Below are positions 1 to 13,179 of a DNA stretch of 64,000 bases, one piece after another (the stretch's first letter is position 1; each line of letters starts with the position of its first letter). The notes below the pieces were generated by a model. That model did not search any database. It saw nothing but the letters and a program-made list of their open reading frames with translations, and was not told the DNA's origin. Origin of the DNA: Diadema setosum (Eukaryota; Echinodermata; Echinoidea; Diadematoida; Diadematidae). The stretch is from contig NC_092686.1 in NCBI RefSeq assembly GCF_964275005.1, positions 48,657,627 to 48,721,626 on the forward strand, read 5' to 3'. A program made the position numbers and the translations under genes.

Positions 1-2790
1 TTGTTAATAAATGCATTTATATAATGGATGACTTTAATATTGATTTGATTAAGAGTGATGATAATACGTCACAAGAATTTCTTGAATTATTTTTGTCATC
101 CTCTTTTTTGCCATTAATTTCCAAACCTACACGTGTTACAAATCATTCTGCCACCCTCCTTGATAATATTTTTACTAATTCTTTACAAGTTTTGAATTCT
201 TCTATAATTTTATCCGATATGACCGATCACTTTCCAATTATAACATGCTGTGATCTTAAACATTCGGTTAATAAGTATTATTTTCCTTCATTTAGACGTA
301 GAGCCACACCAGAAAATTTAGCTAGTCTTGACTCTTGTTTAGATAGGGTTGATTGATCAAGTGTTTGTGATACTGATGATGTTAATGTATCATTTGATAA
401 TTTTATGGAGATAATCAATAAGCATTTAGATGATTATATTCCTAAATTAAAAGATAAGTCAGTAACTATAAAACAACACCTAAACTTCCATGGATTTCGA
501 AATCTCTCCTCCGTTCAATTAACAGGAAAAATAGGTTGTATTATAGATTCAAAATGAAAAAAACTGAGGAGTCAAAAAATAAATATACATCATATAAGAA
601 TATTTTGATTAAGGTCATACGATCTGAAAAGCGGAAATATTATGCCATTCAGATAGAAAAATATAAACATGACGTGAAGAATACATGGAAGATATTAAAG
701 CAGGCCATGAATATATCAAAAAAGAAATTGAATATTACAAAAATAAGATTTGATAATAAAATTGTTGAAGATCCTGGTGATATAGCAAATATTTTTAATT
801 CTTATTTTTCAATGATTGGAGAGAATCTGGCAAAAGAAGTACCGCAGTCCGATACGCATTTTGCAAAATTTTTAGGTCAATCCAATCCCAGTTCTATTTT
901 CTTAGCTCCAACTACGAAATATGAAATAATAGACATTGTTACTGCAATGAATGATAAACGAAGTGCCGGTTATGATGATATAAGTAATTTTATCATAAAG
1001 GGAATTATATTTTCTATTGCTGATCCACTTTCTCATATTTTTAATAAATCCATAATACATGGTGTTTTTCCTGATTGTATGAAAATTGCTAAGGTGTGTC
1101 CTTTATTCAAAAAAGGAGACAGTTTTGATATAAGTAATTATAGACCTATTTCTCTACTTTCATCCCTATCTAAGGTTTTGGAAAAATTGATATTTACAAG
1201 AACCATTAAATTTCTTAATTATTATAATGTTTTTACGAATTCTCAATTTGGGTTTCGTCAAAAACATAGCACCATTCATGCTCTTTTGAAGTTTATTGAT
1301 AACGCCGCACATACTATAGATGACCATTCCCATCTTGTTGGTATCTTCCTGGACTTCTATAAGGCCTTCGATACAATTAATCACGAAATTTTACTTCATA
1401 AATTGTCTCATTATGGTATACGAGGGAAGGCCTTGGAGTGGTTCAGGAGTTACCTGCAAAACCGAAAACAATATGTATCTTTGAACGAGCACAGCTCTAG
1501 TCTTGAAGTTATTAAATGTGGCGTCCCTCAGGGTAGTATATTAGGACCTTTACTTTTCATCATTTACATAAATGATTTTTGTAGATCATCTGATATACTT
1601 TCTTTTATACTTTTTGCCGATGATTCAAATATTTTCTTCCCCCACCAAAATCCAATCACTCTTGTCGATACTGTTAATTCTGAATTAAAAACAGTGACTC
1701 AATGGATAAGAGCCAATAAATTATCACTGAACTTCAGAAAACTAACTACAGCTGTATATGTTATTCAGTAAGTCTATAGAAGTTTTACGCACAGATATCA
1801 TCTTTGATGACGTTCACTTAGAGCGTGTATCTCATACAAAGTTTCTCGGTATTACAGTGGACGATAAACTTTCGTGGAAGCCTCATATTATTAATATTAG
1901 TAAAATAATTTCGCGTAACATTGGTATTATTAATAGACTTAAATCTCATATCCCGTTGTCTTCTTTGCTGACGTTGTATTTTTCATTAATATTACCTTAT
2001 TTGAATTATGGAATCTTAGCATGGGGTAGTGCCCATCAAACTTTATTAGATAGATTATTGTTATTACAAAAAAAGGCACTTCGTATTATTTGTGGCGTTT
2101 CTCCATGTTCCCATGCAGATCCATTATTTGTTAGATATAAGATTTTAAAAATCAAAGATTTGTTTTTCTTTCAGCTGGGTCAGTTTATGTTTAATTATAA
2201 CACAAATGCACTTCCCAGCATTTTTGATTCAATGTTTCCACGAAATCAATCTTTTCATAATTATCCCACCAGGCGATCAAATGAGTTTCATTTACCCCTT
2301 CTGAGAACGTTATTGGCTCAAAATACATTTATATACACTGGCCCTAGATTTTGGAATTCTTTAAGTTGTGATATAAAAAATTCTTTATCTTTGAATTCGT
2401 TTAAGCGTAAGTTATTTTTTTTTTGTTGAACTCATATTAAGATATATACGATTCATTACTTAGTTGGTCTTTACAGCCTAAGGGTTCATCGTCAATCATT
2501 GATCTCATCATTGTGTATTTTTCACATTATCTTATTTGTATAAACTTTGCTCGGCTGATCGAGCTGAAACACCTCAATTCCCTCTTCTGATCCCGATGTT
2601 CAGCGTGTTGGCTTTTCCTTTCATTTCCTTTCACACCTGGTTTTCTTTCTCTCCTTTCTTTCCATTATTCTTTTGTGTTTTATTACTGTCATGGTATACC
2701 CTACTGTAAAGTCATGTAATGTCGTTGTGTTTCTACTGTCTTGTTCTCTCCTGTCTTTGTAAAAAAAAAAAAATAAAAAAAAATAATGTA
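1..2790 (+). mobile_element. CR1/Jockey-group LINE, 5'-truncated by the window edge and decayed
   Basis: Non-LTR retrotransposon. Positions 24-356 encode the C-terminal part of an apurinic-type endonuclease (SDMTDHFPI motif). Positions 536-1771 encode a reverse transcriptase with the YRPISLL block, the FLDFYKAFDTINH block, GVPQGSILGP (about 1520-1549) and the catalytic FADD (about 1613-1624). Positions 1758-2429 continue into the thumb and C-terminal region (FLGITVDDKLSW, YTGPRFWNSL) in another frame. The shift near 1760 and the stop at 354-356 show it is no longer intact. An AT-rich 3' UTR follows, and an A-rich tail at about 2761-2785 marks the 3' end. The C-terminal YPTRRSN...GPRFWNSL block is typical of the CR1/L2/Jockey group; the exact clade is uncertain. 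Confidence 0.85.
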
Positions 2791-2799
2791 TTCACAAGA

Positions 2800-3037
2800 A
2801 TCCTTTGAGTGGTTAACAATTTACAAGCATGCTTTTCAGTGAACCTCTCAGTTCTTTCTTTTTTTCCCCTCCAAACATAACTTTGTATTTTGCCGGTATG
2901 CAGGTATAATTTCGTAATTGTTAACCATTATCTACCATGTAAAGTCGAATACATGCCTATGTTATATCTTCTGATTCATTTCGTGTTATGTTTGACGAAA
3001 AAGAAAGAAGGAATGAAATAAATGAAATGAAATGACG
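2800..3037 (+). repeat. Possible 3' end of a second retroposon with a GAAAT-type tail
   Basis: About 240 bases follow directly after the A-rich tail of the LINE and end in a simple tail of GAAATAAATGAAATGAAATG units at about 3010-3036. Such short-unit tails are common at the 3' ends of LINE and SINE copies. No coding sequence is visible. The assignment is an inference from the tail alone. Confidence 0.3.
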
Positions 3038-3374
3038 AATTTATACTTGTAAAAGACTGTGAATGGGGCTTACATAATCTTTTCTGAGATTGTAAAAACA
3101 CTGACGACACGTTTAATACAGATCACTGAATAGAGGCTGAAAGGATATCGTACAGCCACCGTCCATTTTGTCACGTGTGCGACTTATAAAAGTTCATTTT
3201 TGACAAACTTGTTGCATATAATAATAGCAAACAAAAATATTGTTCAAAGAATAAATGCTCTGAACAAGGAGTGGTGACGTCGACATAATTACGTTCATTT
3301 ATAATCACAAGCAGCATCGTCATTCCATTCCGCGCCATGCATCACTTCTCATGCCATAAACGATATGCTCTCTC

Positions 3375-3388
3375 TCTCACACACACGC

Positions 3389-3424
<36 letters not shown>
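3375..3424. repeat. (CA)n microsatellite
   Basis: A TCTC run passes into a nearly pure CA repeat with a few CG interruptions. Confidence 0.9.
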
Positions 3425-3425
<1 letters not shown>

Positions 3426-3474
3426 CACACTATGAATTCATAAGTTGATGACTGATATATCTGAATCCATATAC

Positions 3475-4296
3475 CTGATGTAAGGCAATCAGTAATTCCT
3501 GTAGGGGGCGCTTGTCATGTCTGTACTCAGCTGTCCAGGAAGGAGAGGGTTGTATTGATGTGCTGATGGTGGTTCTGGTTCCTGGTTTAAAAATATTCAT
3601 AATGCCGAGGTCTTTCTTCGTTGTCCTTTCAGGTGATACAGTGGAATTAGCTGTAGTATTACTCATCGATGACTTCCCTGATGTGTAGTTACTAGGGGTG
3701 ACGAGAAAAGTGAAAGGGTCCATGGTGTCCTCCTTCTCCTCCTGCAGTAGAGTTATAGAAGATACCGGAGTGGAGAGATGAGCTGACTCGACAATCTTGA
3801 CGTGTTGTTTTGTGGCTTGATACCCATCATGTGCATCCAATTTGCCTCTTTGAGTCAGAGGTGACTTGGTGCGAATCTTACCTCTGCCACCCATTCTTTG
3901 GGATTCGACATTAGCTGATGATGTGTGTCCAACCAATTCATATTCATCGTAAGAAACGCTGGCATTGCCATGTTTGGTTTGATAAGTTTTGCTAACATTT
4001 GTATCTTCCAAATTGTTGGAGGAATCGTTGCCAAGAGCTGTTGCAGGATGTTGGCCATTAATGACTTCGGCAATGTGCACTTCATCTGTTTTCACTGCAC
4101 AGGTCCCATTCTTGCTTGTAGAAATAACAACCCTGTCGATATTGGTTGTGACTAAAGCTTTGCTATCGTTAGACCAATATAAACTAGTCTGTCCTGAAGG
4201 AAAATCGCCTGACATTTGCTTCAATGCGTACATTTCTGATAGCAGTAGATTAACAACAGGTAATGCTATGAGGATAATTCTTCGTGACAGCGCCAT
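3475..4296 (-). CDS. Candidate first coding exon of a type II membrane or secreted glycoprotein
   Basis: On the minus strand an ATG at 4296-4294 has a strong context (A at -3, G at +4) and opens a 274-codon reading frame without stops, ending at a good donor (CATCAG|GTATAT, 3475/3474). The product starts MALSRRIILIALPVV: two arginines followed by a hydrophobic stretch of about 14 residues, which looks like a signal anchor or signal peptide. The rest is Ser/Thr-rich and low in Cys, with about eight N-glycosylation sequons (NDS, NGT, NDS, NVS, NAS, NYT, NTT, NST). That is what the lumenal stem of a Golgi glycosyltransferase or sulfotransferase looks like. No catalytic domain is visible; it would lie on later exons to the left of the window. 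The frame also stays open upstream to 4410, so an earlier start is possible. I do not recognise the family. Confidence 0.45.
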
Positions 4297-4649
4297 GCTA
4301 TACAAGACGCATAACTTGAGGGTTCTTTGTGTCTCAGATTTGCTTTGTAGACTAATGAAATCCGGGGAGTAATGGTGTCCATTTATACAGATGATTACCA
4401 AGCAGGGCATGAAGATGACCGAATACGCTTGTTTGTCTTCTTTTCATGAAACTTTCACGAGAGGTAGAAATTCTGGCAGGTTGTCATTTCTTCTTTGAGA
4501 CGCACTCAAGGTAAGTGATACTGTTAATATTTAGCCCAGATTACACGCTTCACCTTTTCTCAAAGCCTGGGTTGATGATGATGGCTCACAACATGTATCT
4601 GTTAAAAAAGAAAACATCAAAAACAAAACAAACATTCAACGTCGCAGAC

Positions 4650-4800
4650 TCTTCCAAGAGAGTTAGTAAGTGTATGTCTGGCGAAAATGTGAATCTTGAG
4701 TGCAGCTCTGAAGTGTTCCAGATTGTCATTTTCACGGAGAAAAGAATGGAGGGAGTTCCTTAGGCGTGGAGCGAGAGAGGAAAATGCCCGGTCTCTTGAG
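4650..4800 (-). mobile_element. LINE C-terminal fragment
   Basis: The minus strand encodes RDRAFSSLAPRLRNSL followed by LRENDNLEHFRAALKIHIF. This matches the conserved 'GDRAFS..AP.LWNSLP..LR....L..FK..LKTHLF' end of CR1/Jockey-group reverse transcriptase proteins. Only about 50 residues are recognisable, so it is a 3' remnant. It lies upstream of the candidate glycoprotein exon and in the same orientation. Confidence 0.65.
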
Positions 4801-4815
4801 ATGTGTAATGGGCAT

Positions 4816-7120
4816 CTGAAAAGTACGGTCAGATGAACGAAGAGCCGGACGAAGAGCCGGTCATATGAAATGGTACGGAACGGCTTCATTAATCGCACAT
4901 ATGATTACTTTACCTCTCAAAATAGATAAATTGGGACAAAATTTCGTATGAGCAATTGAATGATCGCAATGCGAAATCACGCTGTTTAAGTCTGGAAAGC
5001 ACGGCTCTACGCAATGCCATGGCATGCAAGTAAGAAGAACTTTTGTACGTTTTATATTTCGTATTTGCATTTCTCGTTGCTGCAGTGTAGCAAAAAGTAA
5101 GTGTTATCTTGACTAAGTTTGGCATACCTAAACTGTTGCCATTTACAGTAAAATGTCACTCCATCTCCATACTGACTTTGGAAAGAGAATAACCTGAAGT
5201 AACTTGCATAACATTCTTAGTTTCAATAGAATCCGATAATCACAATATAGATTACGTTCTCGCAAGTGCTGTGATATTGGTCAAAATCACACGAATTAGG
5301 GATTCAAGTGAGATGATGACCACTTCCTATAAGATTTATACTAAATATTGTTGCTCTAAAGGAAAAGTCAAATTTTGGTGACACTTCTAAAGTTCCGTTT
5401 GTTTAACTAGAGAATTGTCCAAATGAATGCGTCCCTATAGTAGAGCCGTAAACCATTCTTGCATAGATACCTCAGTCAAGTGCTTAGAAGTCACACGTCG
5501 AGTGGTAAACATGCGCCAAACATTCGTAAGAATGTCTTATGTTCCAAAATTGGTTGAGAAATGAACTTCGCTGTTTTCGCCGGACAATAACGCAAGACAT
5601 TCTCCAACTGTAGGGATCGAGGTTTCAGGAAGACTTTGCCAACATCGCGCACTTTTAAATTGGTCTTGCGCATAATGACAAAGCTTACACTTTCAAGAAC
5701 AAAGTTACGACCAGGGATTCTGAAAAAAAGATTTCCACAATTTATTTTTCTTTGACCCGCGAACAGCTGACGACGTTTCCGAACATCCACGTCGGTTTGG
5801 CGATCTTTTTTCAGACTGCCATAACTTTTCGGCATTAGCATCCTTCGGAATTCATGCGCGTGCCTTGTGAGTTGTTGTTTTAAATAACTGACACATATCT
5901 GGCAATTGAGGGCGCTACCACAGACTGAGTCTTTGAAGACATCCAGCCCTTAGTCTCAATCATGACCAAAGGCTGAGTGAGCAATGTTGTGACTAAAGAT
6001 ATTATGTTTATATCAATTTGTGTTCTGTTTAAATGTAACCTTTGAACGGCACACATAATTTCCTGCCTTATGAAGATTTAGTTGTGGGAATTTAGCATAT
6101 GGATAAAAATGGCAGTTTTTTTTATGCATTACGACCAAGTTGAACTGCACTATTTTGGTTTTGGATGACTGCATTCATTCCTGTAACAATTCCGTTATAA
6201 ATAATCAGAGAACAAACTGGAGGCTGCGTCTGACCGTTGCAGCTAAAGAACATACAAACATACTTGTACATGTATATTAATTTATCAATGGTTTCTTCTC
6301 TTTACAGTCGACTTTGGTTAAAATGAAATCCTCGGAACCGGCAGTTTCGTTTCGTTATGTTGAAAATTTCGTTGTAGCAGCATAAATTCAGAACGACCTA
6401 TATGAAGGCACAGAAAGAATGTAATAATTCTTGATCCTGGATATTTACTGTGTTTTGACGAAATTTCATGCAGTTTTGGGTGTAGGAAAAATGACAGGGT
6501 AAAGATTGTCGACTACTGTTTTGTTTTGTTTGTTTGTTTTTTGGAGGTATGGCAAATCAGCTTGCTTAAAATTATTTCCATCGTTATATTCCATACTGAC
6601 ATTGTCGGAGATTTTATGGGTACATTACTTATAGTTCTCAACACATCACTGTATAGATACTGGTAGAGGGTGGGTTAAAATTGCAATATCGGTAATATAA
6701 TGTACAAATGTATAAGCATTAACTAGTTTATGAAGAGAAACTGTGCTCAAGAGAACCAGGTATGTAGTTGTGATGCATCATAAAATGAGCAGGTGGCGCA
6801 GGAAATTTCATGCGTCCAGGACCTGGGTTGGAAATGTACTGTAGAGGCAGCAATGATTATAATACTGTTTATTACATTGTATGTGTCTGTATGTTGTGTT
6901 CGTTACATCATAATTGTAAAAGATGCCTGTGAAAAACATTACATGTACCTCTTGAACAAACTTTATTACATTGTGAAATCTGATCGCGACAGTGCAGATT
7001 TGGATACCGATGTAATCATTTAATAGAATAATCACCAAGGAAAAGCAATACAAATATAGGTAAATTACATCATTTTTCGAAAAGTGGCGTTATCCTGGAT
7101 GGTAGTTTGAACCCAAATAT
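4816..7120. other. Stretch without recognised genes
   Basis: I see no supported gene here. A 116-codon ATG-started frame on the minus strand (5841-5491) is the longest, but it matches nothing I know. A short tandem duplication of GACGAAGAGCCG lies at about 4833-4860. The rest is AT-rich anonymous sequence. Confidence 0.5.
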
Positions 7121-7121
7121 G

Positions 7122-7146
7122 AGAGAGAGAGAGAGAGAGAGAGAGG
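7122..7146. repeat. (GA)n microsatellite
   Basis: Uninterrupted GA repeat of about 25 bases. Confidence 0.9.
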
Positions 7147-7210
7147 GATGAAAGACTTCATGCAGCTGAGATAAATGATATATATCTAATACATATACAC
7201 TCTGAAAATA

Positions 7211-7398
7211 CAGTGGACTCATGTTTTAACAAACACGTTATAACAAATTCCGGTTACAATGAAGTAAAAGTTCAGACCGCAACATTATCCATTCACTCTA
7301 TGTATTTTTATTGTGTATTTATTTTGTTATAACGAAATTTCAATATAACGAAAGAAAATTGCTAGTCCCGAGGACTTTGTTATAATGAGAGTCCACCT
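7211..7398. mobile_element. Short TIR element (pogo/mariner-like MITE), copy 1 of 3
   Basis: The element opens with CAGTGGACTCATGTT and closes with GAGAGTCCACCT, an inverted copy with a degraded last base or two. It is flanked by TA on both sides (7209-7210 and 7399-7400). Internally it carries GTTATAACGAA and related TAACGAAA motifs. About 186-bp copies of the same family occur at 16075-16260 (same orientation) and 59844-60028 (inverted). The TA target and CAGTGGAC terminus suggest a Tc1/mariner or pogo-type source. No coding capacity. Confidence 0.75.
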
Positions 7399-7649
7399 TA
7401 TAATGAAATCTGAGCTTCTCGTGGCTGTAAAACTTTTTGAAATTTGAATTTTGATGATTATGTATAGTTTTCCGTGATCTTGTGGATAAACTACATAATT
7501 CTTGCTCATGCCCCAGTATCTTTCTCTGTACAAAATGCTAATCAAATGCCTTAACATTGCTTTGAAACAAAGGCTTCACTCAAACTGACTGTACATTTTA
7601 CATCCTTAATAAAGAAAAATATATACACTTAAAATCTGATAAGACAATA

Positions 7650-7979
7650 TAAGGGAGTTCATGGTCAGCGCATGTCTCATTTGACCCCTACACCACAGAC
7701 TTTCAAATATCATGGAAAGGACCTGTGACAGAGCATTTTTTGTTGAAGCATGCCACCTTTGTAATCAATGTCAATGAAATGCGTGTGCAGCTTTTGTTAA
7801 ACATTATTGATGAATCACTTTCACCTGTGCGTTCTAACAAGGTGAAACACACAACTTAACATTCCAAATCCTCATTCGCCTGAGGATTCTTTTCGTTTGA
7901 AAGTCAATGGCAAATACACAAACATTCTCATTTGACCTTTATTTTGCACATGCGCAAATCGCAACCGTGAACTCCCTTA
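7650..7979. mobile_element. MITE with TAAGGGAGTTCA terminal inverted repeats
   Basis: The left end TAAGGGAGTTCATGGTC is matched in inverted form by ACCGTGAACTCCCTTA at the right end. Secondary inverted matches follow further in (GCGCATG; a 'TCATTTGACC' block on both arms). The element is about 330 bp with no coding frame. The superfamily cannot be fixed because the target duplication is unclear. Confidence 0.6.
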
Positions 7980-8192
7980 TTGTGTTTGATTGTGAAGGAG
8001 ATACACATGCACATGATGATTATACTGTTTAACATAATACCGTATTACATCTACTAACTGATTGAACTTGCAAAATGGAAGGACTTTAATCAAGTATTCA
8101 CCTACATAGAAAAGTTTGCAACTTGTCTCAAACATAAGTTAAACTGAAAGATTTTGCTGACACCCATTAGTCCTGACACGGACAGAGGTGAA

Positions 8193-8865
8193 TGTTGTGG
8201 CATGAATCAAATGGGTCTGCAATTGAAAGACTAAGACTATGATTCTCTGTAAATTATCCAGTTGATGCAGAGAAGACCCAATTGGTCCAAGACTCATACT
8301 TTCCCCTGGTAATGGTCCCCCCAAAGTGAGACAGGCCTACAGTTGGTTGAGCCTATCCTAGCAAGGCCAAATCCACAGAGCAATAGTTTGCTCATTGCAT
8401 AACACCTTGGGCAAGCATGCAAATTAGCCCAAGGCTGGTGGGAGATGCCAACTCCTCACCATAGCCAAATCACTAAGACAAAGGAAAGTCCAACGGCTAA
8501 CATCATCTTTCATGTTTGGAACCTTTATACCAAGAATTTGTGGAAACCAAACAATTGCGAACCACTCCACTCCACACTCCACATGACACCCAACTAGCAC
8601 GTTATATTCCACGTTTACATTCCGTATGATATTCAACCTTTACGTTCCCAAGTTATATGTCATTTACGCATGTTAATGTTCTGATCAATGCAATGAATTT
8701 GCAGATTCATTGAGCTCCTCCGTGGAATTTGTATAAGACGCTTATGACTATTTACGTTAAAGGACGATTAAACGGATTGGAACTGCACTTATTGTTGTGA
8801 CTGTTTATTAAAGGAGTGCGTTTGGATCAACCTCCCTGTAGCTTGCTTACGTTTGAGAAGCTACA
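8193..8865 (+). repeat. 5' LTR of the BEL/Pao element
   Basis: About 673 bp, alignable over its whole length with the copy at 14549-15231 apart from a few short indels. It begins TGTTGTGGCATGAATC and ends GAGAAGCTACA. Confidence 0.9.
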
Positions 8866-9000
8866 TTAGTTCGCAATTCGGGACTCTAGTTTGCGATCTG
8901 TGCTCTCTAGTTTGCAATTTCTTGTTCAAAAGTTCACGTGTTGTAGTGTTTACTTCGTGAGAAAGTGAGAACTGAATTCGCGATATGACAACCAATGTGA

Positions 9001-10440
9001 TGACGACCAAGGTGATGATAATGTCACGACCCTCAAACAGACGTGCTGTGCTTATGCCGGCAGCCTTATAAGAAGGTTCAAGGAACTGGAAAGCTGTATG
9101 TTAAGCATGGACAATTATGAGGCTGTTGTAAATAAGGCTGGCCAATTAGATAACTCCTTCAAGTCATATAAAGAATGCTTTGGGGAGTATCATGCACGGC
9201 TAAATGGCCAGGAAGCAGAATCTGCACTAGAGGAATTCCAATCCAGGCGGAAGAAGGAAGAGTTTGACATCAGGCTGGCGGGCTGGATGGCGAAGGCCAA
9301 CGAGAGTGTGCAGAAGATGACGCAACTGGACAAAGGCGGGGACGACGATGACATGTCACTGCAGTCTTCCACGACCAGGAGCAGTAGGTCATCCCAGTGC
9401 TCAACGAGCACCACATCCAGTGCCAGACTGAGAGATGCTAAGATCAAGTCCGAAGTGGCAAAACTTAAGCTCAAACAAATGAAAAGGATACAAGAACTCA
9501 AGATTGCTCAAATAACACTTGAGCAGGAACTTGCTGCTGTAGAGGTGGCAAATGAAATGCAACAGACGTAAGTGGAGGCTCCATTTCTACAAGAAGAAAT
9601 TGAGGGTAATTGTGCCAGTGAGGCGAGTGCCTCCAGAGTACATAGTGTACGTAACATAGATGTATTCAAAAGAAGAAAGTAAATCCTAATGCCAGTGTTT
9701 GGAATGCAAATTATCAGTCAAATGCCCAGGTAAATGTTGATATAAGCCCTACCCCTGTAAACCGTAACGTGAATAACTCTACATTGCCTGATATTATCTC
9801 AGCTGTTGATCTGGCCATCAACATGCCCAAGTCTGAACTGACCCAATTTGATGGCAATCCATTAGAATATTGTAGTTTTGTTAACAAGTTCGATGCTATG
9901 ATTGAATGTAAACCAGGCAATGATAAAGTAAAACTGATGTACCTAATACAGTTCTGTGCAGGAAAGGCCAGAGATAGCATTGAGAACTGCACATTTCTAG
10001 GTCTAGAGGGGTACAAAAAGGCCAGGGAAATCCTTCATGACCAGTTTGGGCAGCCCTTCCTGGTGACCACTGCCCACGTGATGAAGGTGCTGAGTCGTCA
10101 GCAAATAAGACCCAACAATGGAGCTGCTCTGTGGGACCTCACCAGGGCCATGCGGCGATGTGAGATGGTCTTGTCGCGTATGGGATTCCGGGCTGATACG
10201 GACAGCTCAGATAACCTGCTGCGGATCCAACAGCTCCTTCCCAGGCATATATGCAGGTGGAGTGGGCAAAACGAGCACACACCATGATGAAACAGAGGGT
10301 GTCACCGACCTTCTTGATGATGGCTGATTATATTGAAGAGTGTGCCCAGCTCTCCTCTAACATGTCCAGTCAGAATATAGGCATCGGCAAGATGACTACC
10401 CCCACGGATGGCATGAAGCTCACGAGTAGTGTCAAATGAA
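9001..10440 (+). mobile_element. gag-like region of the BEL/Pao element (broken)
   Basis: The region encodes a coiled-coil-rich, Lys/Gln-rich segment followed by the 'FDGNPLEYCSFVNKFD' type of capsid-related block that is typical of BEL/Pao and related elements. It is a fossil, interrupted in several places. Confidence 0.75.
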
Positions 10441-10659
10441 CAACACTAACCATGCAAGGGCAATCACCAAAACAGGCATCGCAGTGGAGGTGCATATGCT
10501 GCTCTCAGTCACACAGCTTGACATCATGCCAGCGATTCAAGCAAATGTCCCGCCACATCCTCCTTCAATTCCACGTTTCAAAGAGCAGTCATGAAGGGCC
10601 ACAAGGGCAGAAATCGAGCACAATGACGAATCATGGTGCCAAATCATCAGAATAGCATG

Positions 10660-12400
10660 TGATTATTGGGGCCGGTGAACAACCAAAGCAAGCTGGAGAA
10701 TCCAAGGGTAACAACTACTCAAACAGCAGCAAGTCCACACAGCAGAAGGTGTGCTTACGGGTCATACCGGTCAGAATCCATGCCGGTGCCAAGATGGTGG
10801 AGACATGGGGGCTGCTTGATGAAAGGAGCAACGTGTCCCTATGCGATGCAAGCCTGGTTGATGAGCTTGGACTCAAGGGGAAAAGGAGAAAGTTTGAGTT
10901 AATGACGGTCAACGAGGCTCACATCCAGAAGGATGGCCTCGAAGTGGGTTTCACCATCCAAAGTCTCACTGGCAAAGAGGAAATTGATCTACCATGTGTC
11001 TGGACAGTGGATACGTTGCCCATCTCGGACAGCCTTATCCCAAACAAAGAAAGCATCGAGAGATGGGATCATCTGAAGGGAATAACCTTCCCTTCCAAAG
11101 AGAGATCACGCTCCTAATCAGTGGGGACACCCCAGAAGCATTCTGGGTGATGGAGCAAAGAAGGGGAAAGAGGAAGGAACCCTACGCCATATGGCGTCCT
11201 CTAGGCTGGACGCTGATGGGACCAACATCAACAGGGGAAAGATCTTCAGTGAGCGTCATTTTCACCTTTCTAGAGGATTCTCTCCAGAATCAACTCAAGC
11301 AGTTCTGGGAGTCGGATTATGGAGGGTACTTGGAGGACGAGAAAATAGCTGACTCTGTTGAAGACCGACACGCACTGCAGATAATGAAGGAAAGTGCTAC
11401 CTTTGTTGACGGTCATTATGAGGTTGGTCTGCCATGGCGCCACTATCCCCCAAGTTTGCTGAACTGACATCTGGCAAAAGCAAGACTCTGATACCTGAAG
11501 AAAAAACTTGAAAGGGACGACATGCTCCACTTGAAGTACACAGCAACCATCGAAGACTATGTTACAAAGGGGTACACAGAAAAGCTGTCAACTCAGATAC
11601 AAGAAGATCAGCAGTCAGAGAAGAATGCTGAGGAACCTACATCGGGTATATAGTACCTCCCACATCATGCTGTCATTCATCCACAGAAGCCTGAAAAGAT
11701 CAGGTTTGTCTTTGACTGTGGGGCGAAATGCCAGGGTACTTCTCTCAATGACGAACTCTTGCAAGGACCGGACCTCACAAACAACCTGGTGGGAGTACTG
11801 CTGCGATTCAGACAAGAACTGATTGCAGTGGTGAGTGACGTGGAAGCCATGTTTCACCAAGTGAAGGTCCCCAAACGAGACTGCGATGCGTTATGGTTCC
11901 TCTGGTGGAAAAATGGGGATCTTGCATCAGAACCACAGGAGAACAGGATGAAAGTGCACCTGTTTGGTGCAACGTCCTCTCCAAGCTGTGCTGGATTTGC
12001 ACTTCGAAAGATAGCTAAAGACCACCAGAGTGAGTACAACCAGACCTGTAGTCGACACAGTACAGAAGAACTTCTACGTCGACAATTGTTTAAAGTCAGT
12101 GAAGGACGAAGAGGCAGCAATGAAACTGGTGGAAGACCTGAAGCAGCTGCTACAAGAGGGTGGTTTCCGGCTCACCAAGTGGCTGAGCAATGACCATGAT
12201 GTTTTCGCTGCGAAATCTCACAGGGCAGCATCGGTGACAAGTCTTGAACTTGATGAGTTGCCTGAATGTTGAAATGGATGCTTTCGGATTCAAGGTCTGT
12301 GCGAAGGAGAAGCCTGCAACAAGACGTGGCATCCTTTCCATTACGAGCTCCCTCTACGACCCGCTAAGATTTGTAGCACGTCCTTTGTCTTCACGGCTTA
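10660..12400 (+). mobile_element. Protease and reverse transcriptase region of the BEL/Pao element (broken)
   Basis: A retropepsin-like segment lies around 10730-11120. A Pao-type reverse transcriptase segment lies around 11640-12400, recognisable by the 'RFVFDCGAK' and '[11 protein letters not shown]' blocks. It is heavily interrupted. Confidence 0.75.
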
Positions 12401-13179
12401 AGTGCTGATTCAACAACTATGTAGAAGAGGCCTATCATGGGATGAGCCAATCTCTGAAGAGGAACAAAGGGAATGGACAAACTGGATGCAATCGAGGTCA
12501 GGAACACAACATACTGGACTGACTTGACGTTGGTGTTACAGTACATCCAGAATGAGAGCAGACGATTTAAGACCTTCGTGGCAAATTGAATCGCTAAAAT
12601 CCACAATGCGTCCACATCATTACAATGGTGTTGCGTGGACACAGCATCTGACCCAGCTGATGATGGATCCCCTGGCATGACAGCAATGGAGATGGTGAAA
12701 AATCCACGTTGGCTGAAGGGTCTGAACTTCCTGTGGCAAGATGAAGAAAACTGACCATCCCCTCCTGAAGTTCTGCAGGACATCCCATAAAATGATGTGG
12801 AGGTCAAAAGAATAGGACCAACGTGAATGCAGTGATGTCACCTGACAGCGTATACGAGTTGTTGATGAGATACTCCTCGTGGGACATGTCCAAGAGAGGT
12901 GTAGCTTGGATTCTATAGTTCAAGGAGTTCCTACAAAAGAAGGCAAATAGAGAACCAAAAACAGCAAGAGGAAACTTGAAGCTGAGAGACCTACGTGCTG
13001 CAGAGAAAGCGATTATCCAGATGGTGCAATGCGAGGAGTTTCCCTCTGAGCTCACAGGAAAGTCCTGGAACAAGACACTGGAGAAGCTAAATCCACAAGT
13101 AATGGATGGAGTTCTTTGAGTTGGTGGTCGCATCAGCACAGACCCCACCAACTTTAACTCCAGGCATCCCATTATCCTA

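Noticed and set aside
5491-5841. A 116-codon ATG-started frame on the minus strand.
   Set aside because: No recognised domain, no splice context and no neighbouring exons. Chance cannot be excluded.
6793-7023. Small plus-strand frame with a hydrophobic stretch.
   Set aside because: No ATG at its start, no homology, and the composition is typical of AT-rich non-coding DNA.
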